From: Methanoculleus chikugoensis
GTDB lineage: Archaea; Halobacteriota; Methanomicrobia; Methanomicrobiales; Methanoculleaceae
NCBI RefSeq assembly: GCF_900095385.1
Contig: NZ_FMID01000025.1
Coordinates: 1-56,263 of the forward strand
Length of the DNA: 56,263 nt
Direction of reading: 5' to 3'
The stretch's first letter is position 1. Each line of letters starts with the position of its first letter. A program made the translations under genes and the position numbers. Below, one piece after another: positions 10,193 to 17,994 of the stretch. A model generated the notes under the pieces. The model was given only the letters and a program-made list of their open reading frames with translations. It did not search any database and was not told the DNA's origin.

Positions 10193-10791
10193 CTCTCATG
10201 GAGACGATCCGGGCGTACCTCGGATGGTGCCCCATGACGGGGGCGGTGCAGGCGGAACTCGCGGTGCGGTCGGCTGCGGCCGTAGCGGCGGGCGGGCGGG
10301 ACTGCGTCCCCCGGAACGAACCCGGGTGGTGGCGCCGCTATCACAACCAACTCTTCACCATGGCGCTGGCCGCATCGGCGGCGACAGCAGCGGTTTATCT
10401 CCTGATCGGGGATGAGTTGGGGTATCCGGATGTGTGGACGGGCCTTGCCATCGGGGCTGGAGGGGCCCTCGGCTTCCTGCTCGGTCACCGGAAGCAGTAT
10501 GCGCGGGTTGCCGCCGGCGAGTTCATCAGGGCCAACATGAGCCGGCAGCAGCGCGTCATCCGGGACCTGGGCGGGCCGGTGGCCCTCATTCTCTCCGCCG
10601 CCATCATGGTGCTTTTTGTTTGGAACGGCATGTTCGGCCAGATCATCGGGTTCATGCTGGCCGTGAGCCTCATCGGGTGGGCGACGTACGGTATCACGAT
10701 CCTCTGGGAGCGCCGGCACCGGACAACCCTGATCGCGGAGAAGGGGTCGATGTATATCCTGGATACGACAGCGGAGGGTGAAAACGCATGA
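10189..10791 (+). CDS. GWCP-motif membrane protein, subfamily 1 (first copy)
   Basis: A 200-residue protein. Residues 1-15 form the shared amphipathic leader (METIRAY, then LGWCP with Cys14). A variable linker ends in PGWWRRYHNQL (45-55), just before the first of four predicted membrane helices (about 56-73, 82-98, 128-145, 150-171). Between helices 2 and 3 is a conserved basic loop (RKQYARVAAGEF, MSRQQR). The C-terminus is LWERRHRTTLIAEKGSMYI. It closely resembles the next two genes, so these three are recent tandem duplicates. The architecture recalls the uncharacterised DUF1673 family of methanogens; that link is from memory. It is translationally coupled on both sides (ATGA). Function unknown. 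Confidence 0.7.
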   Translation: MTLMETIRAYLGWCPMTGAVQAELAVRSAAAVAAGGRDCVPRNEPGWWRRYHNQLFTMALAASAATAAVYLLIGDELGYPDVWTGLAIGAGGALGFLLGHRKQYARVAAGEFIRANMSRQQRVIRDLGGPVALILSAAIMVLFVWNGMFGQIIGFMLAVSLIGWATYGITILWERRHRTTLIAEKGSMYILDTTAEGENA

Positions 10792-11396
10792 TGCTGAAGG
10801 TCACCGGGGCGATACGGAGGCTTATGGGCTGGTGCCCCATGACGGGGTCGATGCGGCCGGAGCTCACGATGCGACCGGCGACTGCCGCGGTACCGGGCGG
10901 GCGGGACGGCCCCCTCCGGACCCGGCCCGGGTGGTGGCGGCTCCACCACAACCAGCTGCTGGTCGCGGCAATAGCCTTCTCGGCGGCGGCACCGGCGCTC
11001 TTTATCCTGGTCGAGGATGCTCTCGGGCACCTCGCCATGTGGACGGGTCTTGCCGTCGGGGTAGGAGCGCTCCTCGGCTCTCTGCTCAGTTACCGCTCCC
11101 GGTATGCGCGGGTTGCCGCTGGCGAGTTCCGCAGGGACAACATGACCCGAAGACAGCGCATTGTCCAGTACCTGAGGGTGCCGGTGGCCTCCGTTCTCCT
11201 CGCCGCCGGTATGGCGTATTTTGTTCTGGGCGAGATGTTCGACCGGATGCTCGGGGTCGTGCTGGGCATGTGTCTCATCTGCTGGATCTGGTACGGCCTC
11301 ACGATCCTCTGGGAGCGCCGGCACAAGGCGATCATGATCGCGGAGTGGGGGTCGGTGTATACCGTGGATACGGCAACAGAGGGTGAACGCGTATGA
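10788..11396 (+). CDS. GWCP-motif membrane protein, subfamily 1 (second copy)
   Basis: A 202-residue paralogue of its neighbours. The leader is AIRRLMGWCP, the pre-helix motif PGWWRLHHNQL, followed by four membrane helices, the basic loop YARVAAGEFRRDN between helices 2 and 3, and the tail LWERRHKAIMIAEWGSVYT. It starts ATGATG, with the first ATG overlapping the upstream TGA, and its own TGA overlaps the next ATG. Conservation of the leader, the WW/HNQL motif and the WERRH tail, with drift in the linker, suggests the ends contact partners while the linker is under little constraint (inference). Confidence 0.7.
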   Translation: MMLKVTGAIRRLMGWCPMTGSMRPELTMRPATAAVPGGRDGPLRTRPGWWRLHHNQLLVAAIAFSAAAPALFILVEDALGHLAMWTGLAVGVGALLGSLLSYRSRYARVAAGEFRRDNMTRRQRIVQYLRVPVASVLLAAGMAYFVLGEMFDRMLGVVLGMCLICWIWYGLTILWERRHKAIMIAEWGSVYTVDTATEGERV

Positions 11397-12004
11397 TAAT
11401 GAAGTTCTCCGAGACGATACGGAGGCTGATGGGCTGGTGCCCCATGGCAGGATCGGTGCGGATGGATCTCTCAGTGCGGCCGGCGGCGGCCGCGGCAGCG
11501 GGCGGGCGGGACGGGCTCTTTCGGGCCGGGGCCGGGTGGTGGAGGCACTATCATAATCAGCTGCTGGTCATGGCGCTGGCTGTCTCGGCGGTGGCAGCGG
11601 CGTTCTTTACCCTGGTCGAGGACGCTTCCGGGTATCCGGCCGTATGGATGGGTCTTGCCATCGGGGCGGGAGCGGTCATCGGCTTCCTGCTCGGTTGCCG
11701 AAAACAGTATGCGCAGATTGCCGCCGGCGAGTTCCGCAGGGAGAACATGAGCCGGCAATTGCGCATCACAAGGGAACTGAGTGTGCCGGTAGCCTTCATT
11801 CTTCTTCTCGCCCTTATGGCTTATTTACTCCAAGAAGGCTTGTTCGACCAGATCCTCGGGTTCATGCTGGGCTTGAGCCTCGCCTTCTGGGCTCTATATG
11901 GCATCACGGTCCTCTGGGAGCGGCGGCACCAGGCGACCCTGATCGCAGAGAAGGGATCGATGTATGTCGTAGATATGGAGCGCAGCGAGGAGGAAATTGT
12001 ATGA
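11393..12004 (+). CDS. GWCP-motif membrane protein, subfamily 1 (third copy)
   Basis: A 203-residue paralogue: leader ETIRRLMGWCP, motif GWWRHYHNQL, four membrane helices, loop YAQIAAGEFRRENMSRQ, and tail LWERRHQATLIAEKGSMYV ending in acidic residues. It is coupled by ATGA overlaps to both neighbours. The three subfamily-1 proteins could form a hetero-oligomer, since keeping three similar coupled cistrons is otherwise hard to explain; this is inference only. Confidence 0.7.
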   Translation: MIMKFSETIRRLMGWCPMAGSVRMDLSVRPAAAAAAGGRDGLFRAGAGWWRHYHNQLLVMALAVSAVAAAFFTLVEDASGYPAVWMGLAIGAGAVIGFLLGCRKQYAQIAAGEFRRENMSRQLRITRELSVPVAFILLLALMAYLLQEGLFDQILGFMLGLSLAFWALYGITVLWERRHQATLIAEKGSMYVVDMERSEEEIV

Positions 12005-12702
12005 CGCTGAGGCTTTCCGAGACGATCCGGAGGTGGATGGGCTGGTGCCCGAACGCGGACACTAACAGGTTCAGTCGACGCTACGCCACGCTGGACGATG
12101 AGATCGTGACCGGAACGGCGAAAAAAAGCGACCGGGAGGCGGTGGAGGGGGCGCTGGTGGACTATGGCCTTACCGGGAATCCGGCAACGTACCTCATTCT
12201 AATTGTTGCCACCGCCCTTCTCATCGGCTGCTTCTTCGTTACGTCTCCTGCAGGGAACCTGTTTCTGCTGGTTATCATACTGGCTTTCTCCGGTGTGGAG
12301 TTGTACGGGGCCCTGAGAAAGGCCCGTGTCGAGATCTCTTCGGATACGATCACTATCCGGCGGCCACTCTTCCGCCCCATAGTCATCCCGAAGGATGCCG
12401 TCGAGAAGGCGGAGGTGGGAGAGAAAAAACTCCCCGTCCCTTCCTGGCTCCTCGTGGCGGCGCTCGCGGCGATCTTCGTGTCGGCGGCCGGCGGCATATA
12501 CTCTGGATGGGGTGATCCGACCTCCATGCGGTTCATCTTCGGGCTTGCCGCCGCGATCTTCTTTCCGGTGCTCTTCTACCGCACCTACGTGCGGATCCGC
12601 TACCTGCAGGTCCTGGTGATAACGACCACGAAGAAGAGGATTGCTGTGATCTACACGGACGATCCCAAACGGATAGCCCGAGTGCTGGGGGTAGCCAGAT
12701 GA
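12001..12702 (+). CDS. GWCP-motif membrane protein, subfamily 2 (first copy), split PH-like domain
   Basis: A 233-residue protein. It shares the leader (ETIRRWMGWCPN, Cys16) with subfamily 1, but the rest differs. It has a conserved EAVEGALVDYG motif (46-56), two membrane helices (about 62-80 and 86-103), then beta-strand-like sequence VEISSDTITIRR, FRPIVIPKDAVEKAEV (110-139). A second helix pair follows (148-167, 176-194). The tail VLVITTTKKRIAVIYTDDP (204-222) ends in a helix, KRIARVLG. The strands before and after the second hairpin look like two halves of a bacterial PH-type domain. Coupled by ATGA on both sides. Function unknown. Confidence 0.7.
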   Translation: MTLRLSETIRRWMGWCPNADTNRFSRRYATLDDEIVTGTAKKSDREAVEGALVDYGLTGNPATYLILIVATALLIGCFFVTSPAGNLFLLVIILAFSGVELYGALRKARVEISSDTITIRRPLFRPIVIPKDAVEKAEVGEKKLPVPSWLLVAALAAIFVSAAGGIYSGWGDPTSMRFIFGLAAAIFFPVLFYRTYVRIRYLQVLVITTTKKRIAVIYTDDPKRIARVLGVAR

Positions 12703-13388
12703 CGTTCTTCATGGAATATCTCAGGAAGAAGCTCGGTTGGTGCCCGAACGCAGCAGTGACCGGCACCGTCCGGCGGCGGTACGCCGCGCCGGCCGGCGAG
12801 GTCGGTATGGCGAGAGAAGGCAACCGGGATGTGGTGGAGGGTGCACTGGTGGACTACGGCCCGATCGGCACCCCGGGGAGGCTCTTCATTCTGCTTGTTG
12901 CCGGCGCTCTCCTCACTGGATGCCTCGTCGTTCTGGCACCTGCTGTGGGCCTTTTTGTGCTGGTCATCATACTGGCTTACTCCGGTATGGAGATCTATGG
13001 AGTCATGCGAAGAGCCCGTGTTGAGGTCACCCCGGACACGATTACCATCACGCGACTCTTTCGGCCCATCGTCATCCCGAAGGACGCCGTCGTGAAAGTG
13101 GAAGTGAAGGAGAACAAACTCCCCATCCCTTACTGGCTCCTTGTGGGGGCACTGGCGATGATCTTCCTATCGGCGGCCGGCGGTATATACTATGGACTCT
13201 CAAATCCGGCCTCCATGCGGTTTATCTCCGGGCTTGGCGCCGTGATCTTCTTCCCCGTGATCATCTACCGCACCTACGTGCGGACACGTTACCCGCGAGC
13301 CCTGACGATAACGACTCCGAAGAAGATCGCCGCAATCTACACCGATGACCCCGAACGGATTGCCCGAACGCTGGGGGTAGCCGGATGA
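12699..13388 (+). CDS. GWCP-motif membrane protein, subfamily 2 (second copy)
   Basis: A 229-residue paralogue of the preceding gene: leader MEYLRKKLGWCPN, then RRRYAAPAGEV, VVEGALVDYGPIG, a helix pair, VEVTPDTITITRLFRPIVIP with KDAVVKVEVKENKLPIPYW, a second helix pair and the tail TPKKIAAIYTDDPERIARTL. The PH-like strands are the best-conserved part between the two copies. It starts by ATGA overlap with the upstream stop and ends by ATGA overlap with the next gene. Confidence 0.7.
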   Translation: MTFFMEYLRKKLGWCPNAAVTGTVRRRYAAPAGEVGMAREGNRDVVEGALVDYGPIGTPGRLFILLVAGALLTGCLVVLAPAVGLFVLVIILAYSGMEIYGVMRRARVEVTPDTITITRLFRPIVIPKDAVVKVEVKENKLPIPYWLLVGALAMIFLSAAGGIYYGLSNPASMRFISGLGAVIFFPVIIYRTYVRTRYPRALTITTPKKIAAIYTDDPERIARTLGVAG

Positions 13389-14125
13389 CGGTCTTCATGG
13401 AGTATATCCGGAAGAAGCTCGGCTGGTGCCCGAACGCCGGCGCCGTCAGACCTGTCCGCCAGCGATATGCCGAGCCGGCCGGCGAGGTCGGGCTCGGGGC
13501 GGCGGCGGGCGGCAACCATGAGATGGTGGAGGGTGCCCTTGTGGATTACGTCAGTCCCCGCCTCTTACCGCTGATACTGCTTGCCTTCGGTGGGTTCTTC
13601 GGGCTCCTCGTAGTAGGCTTCCTGATCCCCCAGTTGCGTTCCGGGTTCTATATCCTCCTCGCCCTCACCTTCACGACGTATGCCGCAGTGCGCCTCTATC
13701 TCGATACGAAACAGACAGTAGTAGAGTCCTTCGGGGATGCCATCGTCGTCCGGAGACCACCTTCCCGACCGCTCATCTTCGGAAAGGATGTCATCAGGTC
13801 GGTCGAGGTGAAAGAGACAAACCTTCCCATTCCACGCTGGGCGTTCGCGTTGCTCTTTCTTCTCCTGATTGCGGGGATATTCTTCGGCCTCGCAGGGAGG
13901 GGGTTGACGCAGTTTTTAGGTGGCCAGGTCATCGACCCCGATCTCTCGTTTCATCTTCTCTTTTCAGCCGGCTTTGCGGTGTATTTGCTAGCGAAGTTAT
14001 ATCACGCCCTTCTCAGTCTGGGGTATCCCGGTTACCTCAAGGTGAAACTGGAGCCCGCCGGATACCTTCATATCTACACGGACGACCCGGAGAGGGTTGC
14101 GGTGCTGCTCGGTTCCTCTCGATGA
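13385..14125 (+). CDS. GWCP-motif membrane protein, subfamily 2 (third, divergent copy)
   Basis: A 246-residue protein and the last cistron of the overlapping unit. The leader is MEYIRKKLGWCPN, followed by RQRYAEPAGEVG and MVEGALVDYVSPR. The helices diverge from the two upstream copies, but the PH-like strands remain (VVESFGDAIVVRRPPSRPLI, then IRSVEVKETNLPIPRW), as does the tail (GYLHIYTDDPERVAVLLG). The second membrane hairpin is longer, with a polar loop around 175-190. No gene overlaps its stop; the ABC ATPase begins 92 bp later. Confidence 0.7.
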   Translation: MTVFMEYIRKKLGWCPNAGAVRPVRQRYAEPAGEVGLGAAAGGNHEMVEGALVDYVSPRLLPLILLAFGGFFGLLVVGFLIPQLRSGFYILLALTFTTYAAVRLYLDTKQTVVESFGDAIVVRRPPSRPLIFGKDVIRSVEVKETNLPIPRWAFALLFLLLIAGIFFGLAGRGLTQFLGGQVIDPDLSFHLLFSAGFAVYLLAKLYHALLSLGYPGYLKVKLEPAGYLHIYTDDPERVAVLLGSSR

Positions 14126-14217
14126 CGGGGCATACCTTTTGACGGGAACCGTCCAATATACAGAGCGACATCCGATGAAACTCCTGTACCGCATCCCCAC
14201 CCGACGGAGCAACCGGC

Positions 14218-15027
14218 ATGACCGATAACACTCACTCCTCTCCCCCGCCGCTCATCGAGTTCCGAAACGTCAGCGTCGTCCGGGACGGCCACAGACTCCT
14301 CGACCGGGTATCGCTCACGATCCGGGAGGGAGAGCATATCGCCATCCTCGGCCCGAACGGTGCCGGGAAGTCGTCGCTCATCCGGGCGATCACCCGCGAG
14401 TACTACCCCTCCTCGCCGGGCCCGGACGTCACGTTCCGGTTCCGGGGGCGGGAGACCTGGGACGCCTTCGACCTCCGGTCGCATATCGGGCTTGTCTCCG
14501 GCGACCTCCAGCACACCTTCACCCGCGGCATATCGGGCCGCGAGGTCGTGCTCTCGGGGTTCTTCTCAAGCATAGGGCTCTTCCTATCCCATGAGGTTAC
14601 GGACGCGATGGAGCGAAAGGCCGACGAGGTCCTCGAGTTCCTCGAGGTCGCCCACCTCGCCGACCGCCAGATGACCGAGATCTCCTCGGGCGAGGCCCGC
14701 AGGCTCCTGATCGGGCGGGCGCTCGTCCATGACCCCGGCACCCTCGTCCTCGACGAACCCACGAACAGCCTCGACCTCGCCGCGCTCCACACCTTCAGAA
14801 AGACCCTCCGGAAGATTGCACAATCGGGCACCGGCATCATTCTGGTGACCCACAACCTCCACGACATCATCCCCGAGATCTCCCGGGTCGTGCTTATGCG
14901 GGACGGCGCCGTCCGGATGGACGGCCCGAAGGCGGAAATCCTGACCGATGAGGCCGTCGGGGACCTCTTCCGCGTCCCGGTCCGCGTCCGGGAGGAGGAC
15001 GGCTACTACTACGCGACGGGCTATTGA
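14218..15027 (+). CDS. ABC transporter-type ATPase, ModF-like (COG1119)
   Basis: A 269-residue single nucleotide-binding domain. Walker A is GPNGAGKSS (45-53). The signature is ISSGEARRLL, a variant of LSGGQ, followed by Walker B TLVLDEPTNSLDL and the H-loop LVTHNLHDI. The SSGE signature and the segment SHIGLVSGDLQ resemble the ModF/COG1119 group, which often occurs without a cognate permease. No permease is adjacent. It could energise an unlinked transporter or act as a soluble ATPase; substrate unknown. The start at 14218 (MTDNTHSSPPPL) is the first good in-frame ATG. An AT-rich AATATAC at about 14154 may be part of its promoter. Confidence 0.75.
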   Translation: MTDNTHSSPPPLIEFRNVSVVRDGHRLLDRVSLTIREGEHIAILGPNGAGKSSLIRAITREYYPSSPGPDVTFRFRGRETWDAFDLRSHIGLVSGDLQHTFTRGISGREVVLSGFFSSIGLFLSHEVTDAMERKADEVLEFLEVAHLADRQMTEISSGEARRLLIGRALVHDPGTLVLDEPTNSLDLAALHTFRKTLRKIAQSGTGIILVTHNLHDIIPEISRVVLMRDGAVRMDGPKAEILTDEAVGDLFRVPVRVREEDGYYYATGY

Positions 15028-15105
15028 ACGCCTTCAACGCTGCTTTTTCCGATCGACATAACGCTTAAGGCCGGTGACGATCTCTCCCGGCTGCTTGTCC
15101 CTGCG

Positions 15106-15651
15106 ATGGGCCAGCACGATCCGCTCGACGGGTTCGTCACCTACAACGAGTTCCGGGCGGCGGCCGGGGGGACCCATCTCTCGGTCGAGATCGCCGGGAT
15201 CTGCCGTGGCGGCTCCCTTGTCACGGACGATCCGCTCGGTATCGGCGGTCTTCTGTTTGATGCTGAAAGGGTGGCGCAACTCGCGGACAGGGAAGGGTTT
15301 GCATACGAAGATCTGCTGGCGTCAGTCCTCGATGCAGCCCTCTCCGGCCTCGCTGCCTTTGCCCGGGGCGGGATGCTCCATTATCCCGCGGACCACCGCC
15401 TCGCCTTCCGGGAGCTCGGGCTCTCGATCGGGCTTCACGGGGTCGGTATCCTCACGGAACGGCTCCGGGAGAACCCGGCTCTCTTCCGGTGGGCGGACGC
15501 TCTCATGTGGTATGTGCCGCTCGTCGATGAGATCGAGCGCTTCTGGCTGGACTCAAAGAACCGGGAAGCCGGTACCTGGATGCAAAACCGGGAGATCAAC
15601 GTGGTGATGCTCGCGACCAGCCTCGCCCCCGGGGAGTTTCTGGCAGTCTGA
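15106..15651 (+). CDS. Conserved-looking hypothetical protein
   Basis: A 181-residue protein that I do not recognise. The composition is that of a soluble alpha/beta protein with no signal peptide or membrane segment. Notable stretches are HLSVEIAGICRGGSL, YEDLLASVLDAALSGL and the C-terminal helix-rich WADALMWYVPLVDEIERFW. The frame is open without a stop from the TGA of the ABC gene (15025), and the upstream translation (LLFPIDITLKAGDDLSRL) looks protein-like, but I see no ATG, GTG or TTG there. I therefore start at ATG 15106, which may be too short if a rarer codon is used. It is in the same direction as, and 78 bp from, the ABC ATPase. Confidence 0.55.
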   Translation: MGQHDPLDGFVTYNEFRAAAGGTHLSVEIAGICRGGSLVTDDPLGIGGLLFDAERVAQLADREGFAYEDLLASVLDAALSGLAAFARGGMLHYPADHRLAFRELGLSIGLHGVGILTERLRENPALFRWADALMWYVPLVDEIERFWLDSKNREAGTWMQNREINVVMLATSLAPGEFLAV

Positions 15652-15747
15652 GGCCACGGTTCCTGCAACCCTCCTTCCCCGGGACACCGTCACCCATACC
15701 ATTTTAAGGAGAGGCGATAAGGCTGGGTTTAATTGGAGGAAAAAATC

Positions 15748-16167
15748 ATGACATCAAAACTGATTGACTACTTTAACAAACAGCCGAGGATCGGCGTCCT
15801 GAGCACCGCAAACAAAGAGGGGAAGGTCGATGCGGCAATCTTCGGCTCGCCGATGATGACCGACGAGAAGACCGTCGTCATGGGGCTCGGGGAGAACCGC
15901 ACGTTTGAATACCTGCAGGAGAACCCGAACGCCGTCTATACTATCGTGGAGAGCGGCGAGACGATCGTGGACTGGAAGGGGCTCCGGGTCTACCTGAGGA
16001 TGAAAGAGTACGCGACCTCCGGAGAGATGCTGGAGGGCTATAAAAGGCAGATTGCCGAGATCGTGGGCGAGGATGCGGCGGCGATGGTCCACGCCACGGT
16101 GACGTTCGAGGTCACTGAAATCCGCCCCCTCGTCGATATGGGCCAGGGCTGGGAGCAGTCCACCTGA
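15748..16167 (+). CDS. Pyridoxamine 5'-phosphate oxidase-like flavin-binding protein
   Basis: A 139-residue split-barrel protein. The start at ATG 15748 follows a strong Shine-Dalgarno (GGAGG, 15734-15738); an in-frame TTG at 15733 precedes it. The pattern PRIGVLSTANKEGKVDAAIF with GLGENRTFEYLQENPNAVY is typical of small FMN/F420-binding PNPOx-fold proteins that start by limiting access of a flavin to a substrate. In methanogens such proteins often bind FMN or F420, but the cofactor cannot be decided from sequence. It is followed 51 bp later by an SDR oxidoreductase on the same strand. Confidence 0.8.
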   Translation: MTSKLIDYFNKQPRIGVLSTANKEGKVDAAIFGSPMMTDEKTVVMGLGENRTFEYLQENPNAVYTIVESGETIVDWKGLRVYLRMKEYATSGEMLEGYKRQIAEIVGEDAAAMVHATVTFEVTEIRPLVDMGQGWEQST

Positions 16168-16218
16168 GTCCTCTGCCGGGAGGGCTGTGTCTTCCCGCGT
16201 AACCTCAAGGTGATTCTC

Positions 16219-16974
16219 ATGAGACTGAAAGATAAGGTTGCCATCGTCACCGGGGCAAGCTCCGGGATGGGAGCCGCAATCGCCGAACGTTTTGCCAAGG
16301 AAGGCGCCTCCGTCGTCGTGATTGCACGGCGCAAAGAGAGGCTGCAGAGCCTTGTCGACCGGATTGCCGCCGACGGCGGCCGGGCTCTCGCCGTTGCCGG
16401 AGACGTGACCCGTGATGAGGATGTCGAGAACGCGGTGAAGACGGCCGTCCGCGAGTTCGGCAAACTCGACATCGTCGTCAACAACGCGGGGTTGCTGGAC
16501 CGATTCGTTCCGGTTGCCGAGCTCGATAACGACCTCTGGAACGCGGTTCTCGACGTCAACCTGACGGGGCCGATGCGGATGTTCCGGGCCGCTATCCCGG
16601 AGATGGAGAAGACCGGCGGGGGCTCGTTCGTCACCATCGCGTCTGTCGGCGGGCTCCATGGGTGCCGGGCAGGGACCGCATACACGGCGTCGAAACACGG
16701 CGTGATCGGCCTCGCGAAGAGTGTTGCCTACATGTATGCCGCAAAAGGCATCCGGTCGAACGTCATCGCACCGGGCGGCGTCAAGACCGAGATCGGCGCA
16801 GGCCAACCAGCGAATGAGGGAGGTGCGGCCATATGCATGACAGGCATGAACACTAACCCGCGAATGGGTGAGGCCGAGGAGATTGCATCCGTAGCCCTCT
16901 TCCTGGCCTCGGATGAGGCCAGCTTCGTGAACGGTGCGACGGTAGTCGCCGACGCCGGGTGGACCGCTTACTAG
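16219..16974 (+). CDS. Short-chain dehydrogenase/reductase (SDR family)
   Basis: A 251-residue classical SDR. The Rossmann dinucleotide motif is VTGASSGMG (about 11-19), with an ARRKERL segment (Arg residues after beta-2, favouring NADP), NNAG (about 88-91), the active-site Ser in TIASVGG, YTASK as the YxxxK catalytic pair, and the closing motif FVNGATVVADAGW. The start at ATG 16219 is supported by AAGGTGA ten bases upstream; a GTG at 16210 is in frame. Substrate unknown. Confidence 0.85.
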   Translation: MRLKDKVAIVTGASSGMGAAIAERFAKEGASVVVIARRKERLQSLVDRIAADGGRALAVAGDVTRDEDVENAVKTAVREFGKLDIVVNNAGLLDRFVPVAELDNDLWNAVLDVNLTGPMRMFRAAIPEMEKTGGGSFVTIASVGGLHGCRAGTAYTASKHGVIGLAKSVAYMYAAKGIRSNVIAPGGVKTEIGAGQPANEGGAAICMTGMNTNPRMGEAEEIASVALFLASDEASFVNGATVVADAGWTAY

Positions 16975-17022
16975 GCGATCCTTCTGCCGCCCCCTCCCTT
17001 CCCGGGGCGGCCGGCCTCCCGC

Positions 17023-17994
17023 CTACTCCGAGAGGAACGGAAATATCCGCTGCAAATCCCTATCAAGCGGTTTCTTCTTCTGCCAGGTCTCCTCGAGCGG
17101 GGTGTAGGTGAGGTTCCCGCCGACCTCCCCCACCATGCACTCGCTCCGTCCATCCATCAGCGTCTCGACGGCGGAGAAACCGAGGAGGCTCCCGAGCACC
17201 CGGTCGCGCAGCGTCGGCGGCCCGCCCCGCTGGAGGTGCCCGAGGACGACGACCCTTGAATCGAAGTTGAGGCGCTCGCTGACCTCCCGGGCGATCTCAA
17301 ATGAGATGCCGGGTCTCTTCCCCTCCGCCACCACCACGATCGCGCTCTTTTTGCCGATGGTGAACCCTTTTTTGATGCGCTCGCTGATCCGGTCGATCGA
17401 GACCTCTTCTTCCGGGATGACCAGTTCCTCGGCGCCGCCGGCGATCCCGCTCTCGAGAGCCAGGAACCCGGCCGTCCGCCCCATCACCTCGATGAAGAAG
17501 AGGCGCTCGTGGGACCGGGCCGTGTCGCGGATCCGGTCGATCGCCTCGACCGCACAGTTCGCCGCCGTATCGAACCCGATACAGTAGTCGGTCCCGTAAA
17601 CGTCGTTGTCGATGCTCGCCGGCACCCCCACGAGCGCCGCCGTATCCGCGTCGGCGGCAAGCAGGCTTGCCCCGTGAAACGTCCCCTCGCCCCCGATCAG
17701 GACAATCCCGTCAAGTTCCATCCGGTCGACGGCGGCCGCCGCTTTGAGCCGCCCTTCGCGGGTGTAAAAGTCCTTGTTCCGCGAGGTCTCGAGGATGGTG
17801 CCGCCCAGGTGGATGGTGTTACGGATCGCCGAGCGATCAAGCGTCATCGCGTCGCCGGCGATGAGCCCGGTATACCCCCGGCGTATCCCGACGACGGCGA
17901 GGTCGTTTGCGAGCGCGGTCCGCACCGCCGCCCGGATACAGGCGTTCATTCCGGGAGCGTCGCCCCCGCTCGTCAGGATACCGATGCGCTTCAT
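17023..17994 (-). CDS. pfkA: ATP-dependent 6-phosphofructokinase
   Basis: A 323-residue enzyme that phosphorylates fructose 6-phosphate in the upper glycolytic pathway. Motifs: GILTSGGDAPGMNA (5-18), IGGEGT (100-105, the GGDGS position), PASIDND (125-131) with the catalytic Asp129, IEVMGR and HLQRGG. The residue at the position that is Lys in pyrophosphate-dependent enzymes is Ala here (PASIDND) and the GGEG glycine is kept, both pointing to ATP as donor. A bacterial-type PfkA is uncommon in methanogens, which usually use an ADP-dependent sugar kinase. Its ATG overlaps the pgk stop (ATGA, 17991-17994), so it is translationally coupled to phosphoglycerate kinase. Confidence 0.9.
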   Translation of the reverse strand: MKRIGILTSGGDAPGMNACIRAAVRTALANDLAVVGIRRGYTGLIAGDAMTLDRSAIRNTIHLGGTILETSRNKDFYTREGRLKAAAAVDRMELDGIVLIGGEGTFHGASLLAADADTAALVGVPASIDNDVYGTDYCIGFDTAANCAVEAIDRIRDTARSHERLFFIEVMGRTAGFLALESGIAGGAEELVIPEEEVSIDRISERIKKGFTIGKKSAIVVVAEGKRPGISFEIAREVSERLNFDSRVVVLGHLQRGGPPTLRDRVLGSLLGFSAVETLMDGRSECMVGEVGGNLTYTPLEETWQKKKPLDRDLQRIFPFLSE

